The position numbers and the translations under genes are program-made. A stretch of DNA of 64,000 nt, from assembly GCA_905147135.1 (NCBI GenBank), contig LR990068.1, positions 3,430,001-3,494,000 of the forward strand, in the 5' to 3' direction. Under the pieces are notes generated by a model, which did no database searches, was not told where the DNA came from, and worked only from the letters and a program-made list of their open reading frames with translations. The DNA comes from Blastobasis lacticolella. Taxonomy: Eukaryota; Arthropoda; Insecta; Lepidoptera; Blastobasidae. Of this stretch, positions 33,786 to 43,850 are shown piece after piece; position 1 is the first letter of the stretch; each line of letters starts with the position of its first letter.

Positions 33786-34254
33786 GCCTAAAACAAGGGC
33801 GGTAATATCGTATATTTAGGGCGTTTTTGAGACACTTCCCGTGGACTTTAGGATACTGGTAAAGGATAGCTCCGAAAAATGCAGATTTTTACTCAGAGTG
33901 GCCTGAAAATGGGGCTACCGTCCCGTTGATATATCATATAATTAGGTACGAGTCTGCACGAGTAGAAATTTGAAATGTATGTAGGATCTTGGACACAGTA
34001 AAGGAAAATCTCTGAAAACAGCGCATTTAGTTACTCAGAACAGCCTGAAACAGGGGCAGTAACATTGTATTTGTCATGCGTTTTAGAACTTTGCAATCAG
34101 ATTAAATCAGATTTTTAAAAAGTATATTTTTTGAATTTGAAATGCGGGCTAGATTCTACTCACTAAACAAAGAAAATTGCTCCATTTTACCTATCACACC
34201 GAAAACCAAATCATGTTAGAATTGAAACCAAACAGATACCGGTGCAGGTATTTC
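33786..34254. other. Old repeat, unassigned
   Basis: Phrases such as GGCCTAAAACAAGGGCG, TGGCCTGAAAATGGGG and AGCCTGAAACAGGGGC recur about every 130 bp, which suggests a degenerate tandem repeat. Related text is at 18.1 kb. Confidence 0.35.
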
Positions 34255-34965
34255 ATAACGTACTATCATCTTCACCATCATCCGTGCGGTCAATCCCGGT
34301 TTCTCCCAGGGTCCGCTTTCCTACTTTTTCTTCTCCACTTTGCCCTATCTTCGGAATCCTCACGTCGCAAGCCGTTGGCGTCCGACTCGGCGATGTCCAT
34401 CCATCGCTTTTCTCCCGCGGGGCCTCATTCCTGATATAGGTTGGTTTAGGCACCTATTTCCTGTGTTACCAGCAGTAGTTACCAAAAAAATACAACCGGG
34501 CTCCTAAAATAGTAGATACGAAAATGGCTAAAAAGGTACGGTTTACTTTCTCTTATATTTTATCGGCCTTCGGGGAGGGTGGGTTGTAGCCAATAAAACG
34601 GCGTTATTTTGACAAGACAGGACCTTATCTATTCGGTGGTGTTGCCAAAAGCGTCAAAATTAACCCTTCCTTCCATTATTTTACGGTTTTTTTGAGGACA
34701 GAAAAGGCAAAATGACCAACCCCCTCAGCTAAATTTAGCATTTTGTAAAACTTACTAAATAGTACGATGTTCAGCAAAGTACGCCAAAGGTACGACAGTC
34801 GGCCAAATAGTACGTAAATCGTACCAAAAGGTACGATCTGGCAACGCTGCCTAATTCTCACTTATCCCTGGGGCTTACGCAATACGTGACCAAACCAGCG
34901 CAGCTTCACCTCTTGGATTTTATCCGCGATATCTCTCTAACTATATCGCACACCAAACCAAATTG
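34255..34965 (-). pseudogene. RTE LINE remnant, interrupted
   Basis: The piece at 34,258-34,475 (GGTTTCTCCCAGGGTCCGCT, TCGGCGATGTCCATCCATCG) continues at about 34,860-34,960 (TTATCCCTGGGGCTTACGCA, CACCTCTTGGATTTTATCCG). This is the same order as at 16.7-16.95 kb. The interval 34,480-34,858 is an unidentified AT-rich insertion with repeated GTACGA/AGTACG motifs. Confidence 0.6.
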
Positions 34966-35164
34966 TTTTTTTAATTTAAGCAAATCACAAACTTACGCAC
35001 TAGATTAGACAGGTATTTTTTCACTCGCTATCGACTCCGCCCGTACTTTGACGCCCGTGGCGCGAGACCAACGTCCATGGCTGACACGTGAGGTCAGACA
35101 CAGTTGACGGTTGTCTATTTTTCGATTTTACGGAGTACCTAATGATTTATTTACATTTTCATCA
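34966..35164. other. No feature recognised
   Basis: No gene recognised. Confidence 0.3.
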
Positions 35165-35612
35165 ATCTGATAGAGAGCCGCTTTGGTTCGACCTTCATAA
35201 TGTATACGGCTAAGGAATGGAACACGTTACCTGCGAGTGTGTTTCCTGATCATTATAATCTGGATGTTTTCAAGGCTAAATAGGCTGTTCCTAGACAGAC
35301 ATGCTCCATACACTTTCACTACACATGTTATCGGGTTTGTTACCACGGTTATCATTGTTTTTACCTCGATATTTCGACGCAGTTCCATGCGTCATGGTCA
35401 CGAGTAGACTGGTGCCGCGTGTGAAGTCGCTCCTAAGGACAGACATATCGGTCCACCCTCTTTCGTTGTAACAAACCCGATAACATGTGTAGTGAATAAC
35501 CACGAAAGTCTTAAAACCTATAAGACATGCTCCATGTAGGCCGCATCGTCACTTACGCCGCGTCGGTGAGATGGCGGTCAAATGCCTGTCTAGACTAATA
35601 TAAATAAAGAAC
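35165..35612 (+). pseudogene. LINE C-terminal fragment split by a TIR element
   Basis: The left piece encodes [21 protein letters not shown] and the right piece continues GCCGCATCGTCACTTACGCC and GAGATGGCGGTCAAATGCC, the normal 3' end of this family. AGACATGCTCCAT occurs on both sides of the insertion (about 35,298-35,310 and 35,524-35,536) as a 13-bp duplication. Confidence 0.75.
35315..35496. mobile_element. TIR element with perfect 29-bp arms
   Basis: The left arm (35,315-35,343) starts TTCACTACACATGTTATCGG and is exactly repeated in reverse complement at 35,468-35,496. The core is about 124 bp without an ORF. It is embedded in a slightly larger insert bounded by a 13-bp direct repeat. 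Confidence 0.85.
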
Positions 35613-35854
35613 AAAGCTTTTATTTTGATACTTACCTGCGGGGCCTAGGCTGGCAGCTTACTAGCAATTAACGTTCATTTTGTAACAGTATCGGGTTTCT
35701 GTAGCAAACTTTGAGCTACATTGGAAATAATTTATTTTATTATACTAACGAGGCTTATCAATATTATCGTCCTATGAAAATCGCAAGAGATGGTGCCTGC
35801 TTGTACTTGGCATGGCAATATTTGATACACAAAAGGTCCATTCCATGAATATAC
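35613..35854. other. No feature recognised
   Basis: No gene or repeat recognised. Confidence 0.3.
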
Positions 35855-36500
35855 ATCAGGACTCAGGATATGGTCAAGCATGTTGTGCGTTCGAGGGATA
35901 CGTGGGAAAGATATGCCTAAACCTTTCGGTATTTTATTTTATTTTATTTTATTTACTTAAGGAAAACCAACAGCAATGATTACAATATAAAATAACACTA
36001 GCAGCACAGAGCCAATTACAAGTTTCCACCGATAAAAATTGGATAAACTAATACATACTTAACTAAGAGTTAAGCATTCCGAACAGTCTTTAAGATTACA
36101 AATTCAAACTTAAACTAAAATACACCTACAATACCCGAAAGTAATATAACAATAGTTAAATAATAATATAGTTTGAAAAAAGCTACAACGTACCCAAGTA
36201 ATACTTTAGTATGCGGTTTCTCGCTGACTCACAACTTGTGTTAAATAAATCAAGATCAATTCACCTAGATAAAACATTAAAATTATTAGTGGCTCGCAAT
36301 AAAAAGGTGTTCTTTCTGTAATTGGTATCAGGTAACAGATCCCGCGGAAGGCCCAAGAAGCGATGGATTGACACAGCTGAGTCGGATGCGAGAGCCAATG
36401 GCTTACGACGAGAGGATACCCAAGTCCGCGCGAAATGGAGGAGAATGTATCGGAAAGCGGATTGCGGACGCCGGGACTGACCACTCGGATCATGATGATA
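35855..36500 (+). pseudogene. RTE LINE remnant split by a LINE 3' end
   Basis: The 5' piece has GTTCGAGGGATACGTGGGAA and GCCTAAACCTTTCGGTAT. The 3' piece resumes at about 36,333 with GGCCCAAGAAGCGATGGATT, encoding RPKKRWIDTAESDARAN, and ends in ATCATGATGATA. The separating LINE end is annotated below. Confidence 0.75.
35936..36330 (-). mobile_element. LINE 3' end (SCESARNR family), 5'-truncated
   Basis: The minus strand encodes DLNTSCESARNR-like sequence near 36,240 and ends in GGTTTTCCTTAAGTAAATAA and repeated AAATA. GGTAT lies on both sides as a short candidate TSD. It inserted into the RTE remnant, so it is younger. Confidence 0.75.
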
Positions 36501-36504
36501 CAGG

Positions 36505-36838
36505 GTCTCCGTGTCTATCCCGGAATTTATAGAAGATGAGTCAACCGGAGCCGTATGTATTATGGAGAGTATTTAGTAGTCACAGCGGCATTAGCTATAT
36601 TCCAAGTACGCATTACTGTTCTGAAATGGACATGTCGAATGTAGGTTGTATTGGGTTGAGATGGCCCTTAGTAGTTGCACAGTTTGGTGACTGGTTAAAT
36701 TAAAACTTTAATTAATTGTTTATGAATTTTTTTTCGGCAATAACTTAACTGTTCCACTCTTTTTTGACTTGACTAATTTCACTCGCCTGTCCCTAAAAAA
36801 GACAAATATTATAGAATAGTAAAAAAAACCTTGCCACT
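36505..36838. other. No feature recognised
   Basis: No gene or repeat recognised. Confidence 0.3.
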
Positions 36839-36839
36839 A

Positions 36840-37205
36840 ATGCGTCGGTGGCCGAGCGGTTAGAGTATGCGACTCGTAAGCCAGAGGTCCCGGGTACGAA
36901 TCCCGTTCCAGCCATGTACCAATGACTGTTTTCTGATTTATGTAGGTACATTAGTTGAATACTAACCGATGCTCTTACGGTGAGTGAAAACATCGTCATG
37001 AAACCTGCACATTCAGGAGACTGAATGTGTAACCATGATCCAATATGGTCGGGTTCCCCTGGTAGCAGTGTCATGGAGGTCAGATGGCAGTCGCTCCACT
37101 GTAATTCCCTGACCTGCCAAATCCTGGATCATGGTCAAGGCGGACCCCGGGCCCTCTTGCGCGAGATCACAACCGGGACAATAACGCCAAAATGATAATG
37201 ATAAC
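36840..37205 (+). mobile_element. SINE family B, full length
   Basis: The head is GTCGGTGGCCGAGCGGTTAG and GGGTACGAATCCCGTTCC. The body has CAATGACTGTTTTCTG, TAACCGATGCTCTTACGGTG, CTGACCTGCCAAATCCTGGA and CAAGGCGGACCCCGGGCCCT. The end is ATAACGCCAAAATGATAATG. It is the best reference copy in the window. The leucine/serine-tRNA-like head has lost a proper anticodon arm and 3' end, so it is not a tRNA gene. Confidence 0.9.
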
Positions 37206-37224
37206 TTGCCACTAATGCTCATTG

Positions 37225-37318
37225 TATAACTCATAAACTAGTCATTGGTACATGGAGTTCGAACCCGGTACTTCTCGCTTTGGAGTTGGACCCCTTAGCC
37301 ATTATACCACCACGCCAC
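37225..37318 (-). mobile_element. SINE head with a different tRNA-like start
   Basis: The minus strand reads GTGGCGTGGTGGTATAATGG, then GGGGTCCAACTCC, ACCGGGTTCGAACTCC and CATGTACCAATGAC. The last phrase is the SINE B body joint, but the head is a different tRNA type from the other copies. Confidence 0.6.
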
Positions 37319-37349
37319 ATCACGGCACTATATTATAATTACATAAAAT

Positions 37350-37640
37350 AAATAATCGTGGACAAATTCACACAGCGCCATCAGGTGGTTCAGTGGTCAA
37401 CATGCCAGTCAGCCACGCAAGAGGTCCCGGGTTTGATTCCCGGCCGGGCAGAAATTTAAATGATGAATTTTAATTTCTGTTACGGGTCTGGGTGTTCTAT
37501 GTATAATAAGTATGTATTTAAAAAAAGTAAATAAGTAGTATATCAGTTATCTAGCCCCCAAAGTACAAGCTTTGCTTAGTTTGGGGCTAGATGGCGCTGT
37601 GTGAATTTGTCCACGGATATTTATTTATTTATTTATTTAT
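37350..37640 (+). mobile_element. SINE family A with a minus-strand scrap at its 5' side
   Basis: 37,350-37,382 is the reverse complement of the SINE A end (GTGGACAAATTCACACAGCG). It is joined directly to a plus-strand copy: GGTGGTTCAGTGGTCAACAT, GGGTTTGATTCCCGGCCGGG, TTACGGGTCTGGGTGTTCTA, GGGGCTAGATGGCGCTGTGT and an ATTTATTTATTT tail. The head-to-head arrangement suggests recombination or two insertions. Confidence 0.85.
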
Positions 37641-38058
37641 TAGCAATAAAGTGTTTATCTATGTATCTAACATACCAACTAGTGACGAATCTGTATCAAG
37701 AATTTATTTGCGACGCAGTTTGTACTGACAACAAGCAACTTAGCTTTCGAACTAAAGCTCTCGGGGCTTTCGTAAAGTTCACCGATCAACAGTTCAGAAG
37801 TACGAGTAACATGCCACAAACTTATCTTACCCGGTGATCGAAACTGGAACTAACTTTCGCCATTACGAAACCTCATTTCAATTCAACAGTAGCGACACCG
37901 TTTCGGGGTCAGGTGTTTATGTTGCAAAGGTATCTAACGGCTTGCTATCTCGTTTCTGTCAGGCGAGTGACTTTGCACCTAATTTCGGAGACAATTTGAT
38001 TCAAAATTATGTTCCGGGGTTTATTTTGGGGGATATTTTGACGCCGTTACTAGTACCA
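37641..38058. other. No feature recognised
   Basis: A plus-strand ORF runs from 37,834 into the following repeat. It shows no motif and I do not call it. Confidence 0.35.
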
Positions 38059-38059
38059 T

Positions 38060-38335
38060 GGTCTTTTTGTTTATGTTATACGGCAGACAAACAGGCAAGC
38101 AGGCCACCTGATGGAAAGTGGTCACCGCCGCCTATGGACATCAGCAACAACAGGGGAGTCACCAATGCGTTGCCCGCCTCTGAAGAGACCTCTAATATAG
38201 CTCTTGAACGATCCCATGTCATAGTCCAAAGGAAACACTGTAGCTGGGAGCTCATTCCACATCCGAATCGTACGAGCGAGAAACGTTCTTTCGAACCTTC
38301 GCGTGACCAACAGGTCTACTACTAGTACTAATGCC
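38060..38335 (-). pseudogene. LINE C-terminus and 3' end
   Basis: The minus reading at 38,122-38,310 gives TRRFERTFLARTIRMWNELP and ATVFPLDYDMGSFKSYI, the standard LINE C-terminal signature, then the GGTGGCCTGCTTGCCTGTTT 3' end. It identifies the related non-coding scraps across the window as LINE 3' ends. Confidence 0.75.
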
Positions 38336-38504
38336 CGCGATTTGTTTTATAAAACATTAATGAAAGTAGTGAGAAGATACTGACGAACCTTCAAGGTCCT
38401 TACTATTACGAAAATTAAAATGAAAAAGATTTTATTGAATTAGGATTACTGGTCCTTTATGTTATGACTTCGTTCCGTCATGAAAATTAACGTTATTTAT
38501 TACC

Positions 38505-41500
38505 TAGTTATTTATTTATTTAACTGTTTATTGTACACAATAATGATATACAGAGAAATATAATAGAACAACAGACACAACAGGCGCTGCTTATTTCTAA
38601 AAAGAAATTTCTTCCAGCAGGTCTACAGAAGAGAGATGTTAGACTAAAGTAACGCAGATACGACGTGCACAATAATTGAATATTTAAATACATAAATATA
38701 TTATATTATAATATATAGGTATATAAAGCTAATATAAACATATTATTAAAACAAGCGATATAAAATACATAAATATATAAGTTATGGACTAGACAGGGAA
38801 AGATAATATTCCTTGACTCTCTTTTTAAATATTGACAGTGACTGACTGTCACGCACATTATGTGGCAGTGAGTTCCATAGTCTCGCTGCATGGACAGTGA
38901 TGGAATAGGAGAAGAAATCGGAATGATGGATAGGGATAGATAACAATGATTTTACATTGGACCGACAAGGCTTGTCTTGGGCTCGGGAGAAGTGGAAGGA
39001 GTTGCGGAGATATGAGGGAGCAGAGGAATTGTTGAGGATATTGTAGAGCATAGAAAGGATATGAGCGTTCCTGCGATAACGAATCGGTAGCCACTTGAGC
39101 TGCGATCGATAAACAGAGATATGATCATACTTTCGTAGACCAAAAATAAACCTTAAGCAGACATTTTGCAAACGCTCAAGTTTGTTTAGAAGCTCTTCTG
39201 TGGCATCCAGATAGCAAGAGTCAGCGTAATCTAGGATAGGGAGAAGATGGGTTTGAACAAGAGAGATCTTAGTTTGTATAGGTAAAAGGCTTTGGAGGCA
39301 TTTGAGCGAGTGAAGTGAGAAATGTAATTTCTTACTGACCTCGTTGACATGTGAAACCCAAGAAAGATTGTAGTCCAGAATCACCCCAAGATTTCTCGCC
39401 GACTTACTGATCGGGATTGGGATATCATCATAAAAAAACTGAGGTATTATTATGTCAGAGCCTAGTCGCCTGTACATATGAGGGCTCCCGATGAGTAATG
39501 CTTGCGATTTCCCGGGGTTAACCAGTAAACCAAACGACTTGGCCCAAACAGAAATTCGTTCTAAATCGGCATTAATAAGAGCGAACGCTTCAGCAACATC
39601 AGAAATTCTGCAGTGCCGGTAAACTTGCAGATCGTCGGCATATAGGTGAAAGTTAGAAGAGATGACAGAGGTGACAGTGTTAATAAATACGGAGAATAGG
39701 AGAGGAGAAAGAACACCGCCCTGAGGAACGCCCGCAACGAGGTCCCGCCAGTCAGATGAGGCCTCATCAGAGCGGACCCGCTGAGAACGACCCCGCAGAT
39801 AGGAGTCAATCCACAGTAAGGCAGAAGGAGAAACATTAAGTGAGCGAAGAGTAGCGAGAAGAACGTCGAAGTCTACAGAGTTAAAATCGCTGCTAAAGTC
39901 AAGTAGTGTTAAAATTGTCAGTGACTTGTCCTCCATTGCGAGACGTATATCGTCAGTGACCTTTAGCAGCGCAGTGACAGTACTGTGACCTGGCCGGAAA
40001 CCAGATTGAAAAGATGATAGAAGACTATTCGATGTAAGATAGGTGGAGAGTTGGCTGTGGACGATGTGTTCGAGGACTTTGGAAAGGTAAGGAAGTAGAG
40101 AAATAGGTCGAAAATTGGATAAGGAGATGAGATTGGAAGTTTTAGGAAGAGGTATAACCTCAGCACTCTTCCAGGCCGACGGGAAACAACCCGTAATTAA
40201 GGAATAATTAAAGATGTGACTAAGTATGGGTAAGATTTGTGGGAGTAGGAGGGAGATCATGCGGCAGGAAACACCATCGTTGCCCACAGCTGTAGAAGTG
40301 ATGGAAGAAAGATGTTTTTTAACGTCCTCCTCTGCGACAGTGGTGAAGTGGAAAGAAGAACAAAGAGGGCGAGACTGGCCGTCAAGCTGCGCAATAGTGC
40401 GTGCCTTAACATCGGCTTCCAATATCACCGGCGGCGTGGAGAAGTGAGTATTGAGGGCGTTCAGGTCGAAAGAGGTATTGCGCGGCTCTACAGATTTGCC
40501 TATGCCAAGTGTTCTAAGAAACGACCAAACTTTCGAAGAGGATGACCCGATGATGGAACTATGGATATGACGCCTCCTGGCATCTCTACAGAGACGGCTA
40601 CAAAGATTTCTGTAGTATTTATACCTGTACAGTTTTTTATCTGAAGGGTATTTATTGTAACGACGTTTGGCGCTGTCACGTTTGGTCATCATATCCCTGA
40701 TATCCTGCGTGATCCAGGGAGCTGAAGCATGCTTTAGTTTAACTTTTTTCACAGGGGCATCAGTGTCATAAAGTTGAAATATGCGTGACTGAAACTCCTG
40801 AATCTTGTCGTCAACGTGGCCAGCATCGAAGACGGCACTAAAATCGATATTGTTTGCATCACGCCTCAAAGCCTCCAGGTCAATGTCTCTAAAATTACGC
40901 AGGAACTTAAATCTAGATTTAGGTTTTGGAGTGCGGGTTTTATAGGAAAGGTACACTAAATCGTGGTAGGAAAAGGGGGCGGGAAGTTGACCATGGACAG
41001 TAACTTTGTCTAAGGAGGAAGTGATCATGAGATCTAGAAGAGAGGGATTGCAATTAGGGGAATGATGCGTGGCCGCTAGCGGGAGAATATGCAGGTTGAC
41101 CGAGGACAAGAGAGACTGTAACTTCTGAGTGCGAACATCTTTTTTAAGTAAGCAGGTGTTAAAGTCGCCAAGGATGAGAACATGCTCATAACTAGGGCAC
41201 ATATTGCACAGTAGGTTCTCGAGGGAATTGAAGTAATCAATGCGCAGAGAAGGAGAATAAAATACAGCAAGCAGCATTTTCTTGTGGTGGAGAGAGATTT
41301 CAATAAAGAGATGTTCAGCAGTACCAGAATATGCGCTTGGAGAAACATTGACTACTGTGTGAGTGATATCCTCTCGGAGATAGATAGCGACGCCACCGCC
41401 TCCCTTGCCCGTTCGGTCGTTGCGAATAAGAGTAAAACCTGGGAGTGGGAATCGGGAAGAAGGGAGAGATGGTTTGAGAAAGGACTCTGATATAAGGACG

Positions 41501-41752
41501 GCATCGACATGACTGTTGCCAAAGGAAGCTACAAGATCGGCGTAATGGCTAGGAACGCTCTGTGCATTTATATGAACTACATTAAAATTGTTGGGAAATT
41601 TGGAAAAGGTAGCCTTCAACTGTTTATGCACCGAGAGAGACACGGAACCATCACCGTCGCTGTCCGAATCAGCGCTGTAAAATCGTCAGAAGATGAGGAG
41701 CAGGAGAAAAAATTATTAGCGATATCCTGTACATTGTCCATACAATGCTGAA
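38505..41752 (-). mobile_element. Jockey/CR1-type LINE, nearly intact
   Basis: A 3.25-kb minus-strand LINE. The 3' UTR ends in an AAATAAATAAATAAC tail near 38,505-38,520. The 5' edge is at 41,752, directly against the duplicated host exon copy. It carries one long ORF with endonuclease and reverse transcriptase. I could not find a TSD: the expected continuation of the host exon is not present beyond the 3' tail, so the locus may have been rearranged after insertion. Confidence 0.85.
38782..41741 (-). pseudogene. LINE endonuclease-reverse transcriptase with a likely 1-bp frameshift
   Basis: From 41,643 down, 953 codons are open. Endonuclease covers residues about 20-235 (VVHINAQSV at 22-30, LISESFLK at 50-57, ILGDFNTCL at 157-165, SYHDLV at 225-230). 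Reverse transcriptase covers about 480-760 (NFRPISLL at 510-517, SGFRPGHST at 547-555, LLDFSSDFNSVDF at 580-592, GVPQGGVLSP near 638, YADD at 668-671). The C-terminus is RLWNSLPHNVRDS and KKRVKEYYLSL. The open frame lacks an ATG near its start. An upstream ATG at 41,741 begins MDNVQDIANNFF in another frame, and the two frames meet at a T4 run (minus strand, 41,682-41,679). One missing T there would explain the break. In the catalytic A motif, the usual xAFN/KAFD is SDFN; the aspartate of LLD is kept. Confidence 0.85.
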
Positions 41753-41848
41753 ATGTAGAGGAACGCAGCGAGCGCGCACAGCGCGGCCGCCGCGCCGCAG
41801 CTCAGGATGACTATCAGCATGATATCCCGTCGCTTCATATCCGACTGT
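41753..41848 (-). other. Duplicated transmembrane exon, copy 2 (broken by LINE)
   Basis: These 96 bp match 42,251-42,346 except for one visible base (A/T next to CGGATATG). They encode SDMKRRDIMLIVILSCGAAA and then ALCALAAFLYI, and are cut off where the LINE begins. A CAG precedes the matched codons, so the splice acceptor may be part of the duplicated block. Confidence 0.7.
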
Positions 41849-42204
41849 CCATTATAGAATAAGCACTGACATGCTGTAACACTTTTTGTGCGAGACATCG
41901 AATTTTTCCCGTTCCTCTGGTTCGGAATGTTTTTTCTCCAAGGCGACACTGTTTTGTAAAATACCTCGTTACTAAGTCTATTTCCTGGCATGTCTGTATA
42001 GGGGCTTGCCGACAGAGTAGGCCTGTGGAGTCCTAGCTGAACCTTATGTTAGAACTGAGAAAAAACAAATTTTTAAGCTTTTAGAATTACAATGAGACGA
42101 GTATATGACTTATTACCTATCTCGAGGACTTATTCGAGTAAAGTTAGTCAACATTCCATCCTATTGTACATCCTATAGTATAATACTATAATATACTGCG
42201 GTCA

Positions 42205-42342
42205 TCACCTGATAGCGCAAGCGGATTCTCGCTTCCGCCGCCTCCGCCGGATGTAGAGGAACGCAGCGAGCGCGCACAGCGCGGCCGCCGCGCCGCAGCT
42301 CAGGATGACTATCAGCATGATATCCCGTCGCTTCATATCCGT
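42205..42342 (-). CDS. Candidate host exon: single transmembrane segment with basic tail
   Basis: On the minus strand a pyrimidine-rich tract ending ..CTCATTGTCCACAGCACAG leads into ACGGATATGAAGCGACGGG. The exon encodes TDMKRRDIMLIVILSCGAAA, ALCALAAFLYI and RRRRRKRESACAIR. It then meets either a TGA stop (42,205) or, four bases earlier, a CAG|GTGATG donor. The residues form one membrane-spanning helix followed by an arginine-rich stop-transfer sequence, as in the end of a type I membrane protein. GC content is high and codon-like, unlike the flanks. I do not recognise the protein. It is either a last exon or an internal exon of 134 bp, and no neighbouring exon is visible in the window. Confidence 0.5.
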   Translation of the reverse strand, partial: TDMKRRDIMLIVILSCGAAAALCALAAFLYIRRRRRKRESACAIR

Positions 42343-42420
42343 CTGTGCTGTGGACAATGAGTGGAAATGTAGTATACGTAGGGTTTTCAAAAATTTTCAA
42401 GGATAAAATAGGAGATTTCC

Positions 42421-42636
42421 ATGAATTAAATCACCTTTCGTACACTAGTTCAACTTTATTATAAAAATTGTATTAAATTGCAACCGGTTTCGAGTTGCTC
42501 ATCTTCAGGCAATGATCAGACTATGCATCTTCTTGCCTAAAGATGGGTATTTCAAAACCGGTAACAATTTAATAAAAAAAATATTATTAAGTGGAACAGA
42601 ACACGGTCGAAGTGTGCAAAAGGTGATTTAATTCAT
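42421..42636. mobile_element. TIR element (MITE), ~18-bp ends
   Basis: It starts ATGAATTAAATCACCTTT and ends AAAGGTGATTTAATTCAT, perfect inverted repeats, with further internal symmetry (CAACCGGTTTCGAG.. and ..CAAAACCGGTAAC). It has no ORF. Confidence 0.8.
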
Positions 42637-42714
42637 AATAATGGAGTTCCATTCAGTCACAACACAGTGTTAAATATTAAGGAGATTTCCATTTTCGTCC
42701 TCCTTGTCGAAAAA

Positions 42715-42880
42715 ATAGTATATATATCTTAATACATAGTATAAAACAAAGTCGCTTCCCGCTGTCTGTCTCTATCTATCTATGTATGTATCTTAAATCT
42801 CTTAAACTACGCAACGGATTTCAATACGGTTTAGCACAATAGACAAAGTGTGATAGAATAATATGATAAAGTGAATGGTA
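42715..42880 (+). mobile_element. Helitron-like 5' fragment
   Basis: It contains TACATAGTATAAAACAAAGT, CGCTTCCCGCTGTCTGTCTC, TTAAACTACGCAACGGATTT and ACGGTTTAGCACAATAGAC, matching the 3.2- and 32.8-kb elements. The 3' end is missing. Confidence 0.6.
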
Positions 42881-43019
42881 ATAAGAATATAGGAGATTTC
42901 CATTAAGGGTGCGACTGCCATCTGACGTCCGTGACGTACTCGAGAGATGGCGCTGGGCATAAAATAGAACGCGCTAGTGATCGGACCGAGCTAAAATGTA
43001 GGTCTTAAGACACGTACAA
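42881..43019. other. No feature recognised
   Basis: Short unassigned spacer with an AGGAGATTTCCAT copy at 42,891-42,903. Confidence 0.3.
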
Positions 43020-43255
43020 CCTTATGTAGAGCGCACCCCGTCCCTACGGGGTGTAGCATCCGATGAAACCTGAAAGGCCCTTATGGCTACAGGTGCTCCC
43101 AGGGGGTGTTTAGCACGTATGCGCCTAGGTCCCTTTTTGGCGAGTCGTGCATAACCAGTCCGGCCGGCCGGCTGGTACTCATGAGAGTTCACCTCCTCCC
43201 TCCCAACCGCTATACCGGAGGGTGTCCATTTCCTTTGCATTGGGCGCCAAAAAAA
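43020..43255 (+). repeat. LINE G-type 3' end (CACCCCGTCCCTACGGGGTG)
   Basis: It contains GCACCCCGTCCCTACGGGGT, GCATCCGATGAAACCTGAAA, CAGGTGCTCCCAGGGGGTGT, TGGTACTCATGAGAGTTCAC and GCATTGGGCGCC followed by A's. Copies lie at 56.52-56.76 kb, where coding sequence precedes it, and 56.77-56.87 kb. A diverged version is fused to a 5S-like head at 57.7 kb. Confidence 0.7.
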
Positions 43256-43479
43256 TAATATTATGTAGTGCCAATGGTTTTACCTATATAATGTAAATTT
43301 TTGACGAGCCTTTTCCTTTTTAGGAAGAACTTCCCAAATTATTACCATCAGTTACCGCTTACCATCAGGTGGTATAAAAAAAGTAGCATACAAATATTAT
43401 TATGCGGCTACACCATGCATTTTTAGGCAGTGTTGCCAGTACTGTCGTCGAGTTTCGAACGATTCGACATCTAAAAAAA

Positions 43480-43640
43480 ATCATCTTGGCGCTAATGTCC
43501 CGGTTATGCTCTCGCGCACGAACGCCCGGGGTCTACCTTGACCATGATCCAGGTTTTGGCAGATCAGGTAATTACAGTGTAACGACTGCCATCAGTCCTC
43601 CGTGACGATGCTAGAGAACCTAACAAGATTAGATCATTTT
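43480..43640 (-). mobile_element. SINE family B, 3' part, minus
   Basis: It contains CATCTTGGCGCTAATGTCCC, ACCATGATCCAGGTTTTGGC and ATCAGTCCTCCGTGACGATG. Confidence 0.75.
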
Positions 43641-43719
43641 GAATAGAATAGAATAAGGCTGGAATGCGAGGTGAGGCATGGAGGCCTGACATCTCCGGAG
43701 ATGGGATCGATCAAGAGGT

Positions 43720-43850
43720 ATAATTAGAAGGTCGCTTAATAGGCGGGCAACGCATTGGTAACACCCCTGGTGTTGCTGATGTCCATAGGCGGCGGTGACC
43801 ACTTTCTATCAGGTGGCCCACTGCAGTATTACATTAAAAAAAAAACATTA
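43720..43850 (+). repeat. LINE-derived retroposon 3' end
   Basis: It contains GCGGGCAACGCATTGGTAAC, TGTCCATAGGCGGCGGTGAC and CTATCAGGTGGCCCAC, ending in a poly(A) run at about 43,838. Confidence 0.65.

Noticed and set aside
36842..36912. tRNA-like sequence with A- and B-box
   Set aside because: It continues into the SINE B body, lacks a complete cloverleaf and 3' end, and recurs in many damaged copies. It is a SINE head, not a tRNA gene. The same applies to SINE A heads.
37834..38325. 163-codon plus-strand ORF
   Set aside because: Its second half is the antisense of a LINE C-terminus and the first half shows no motif.
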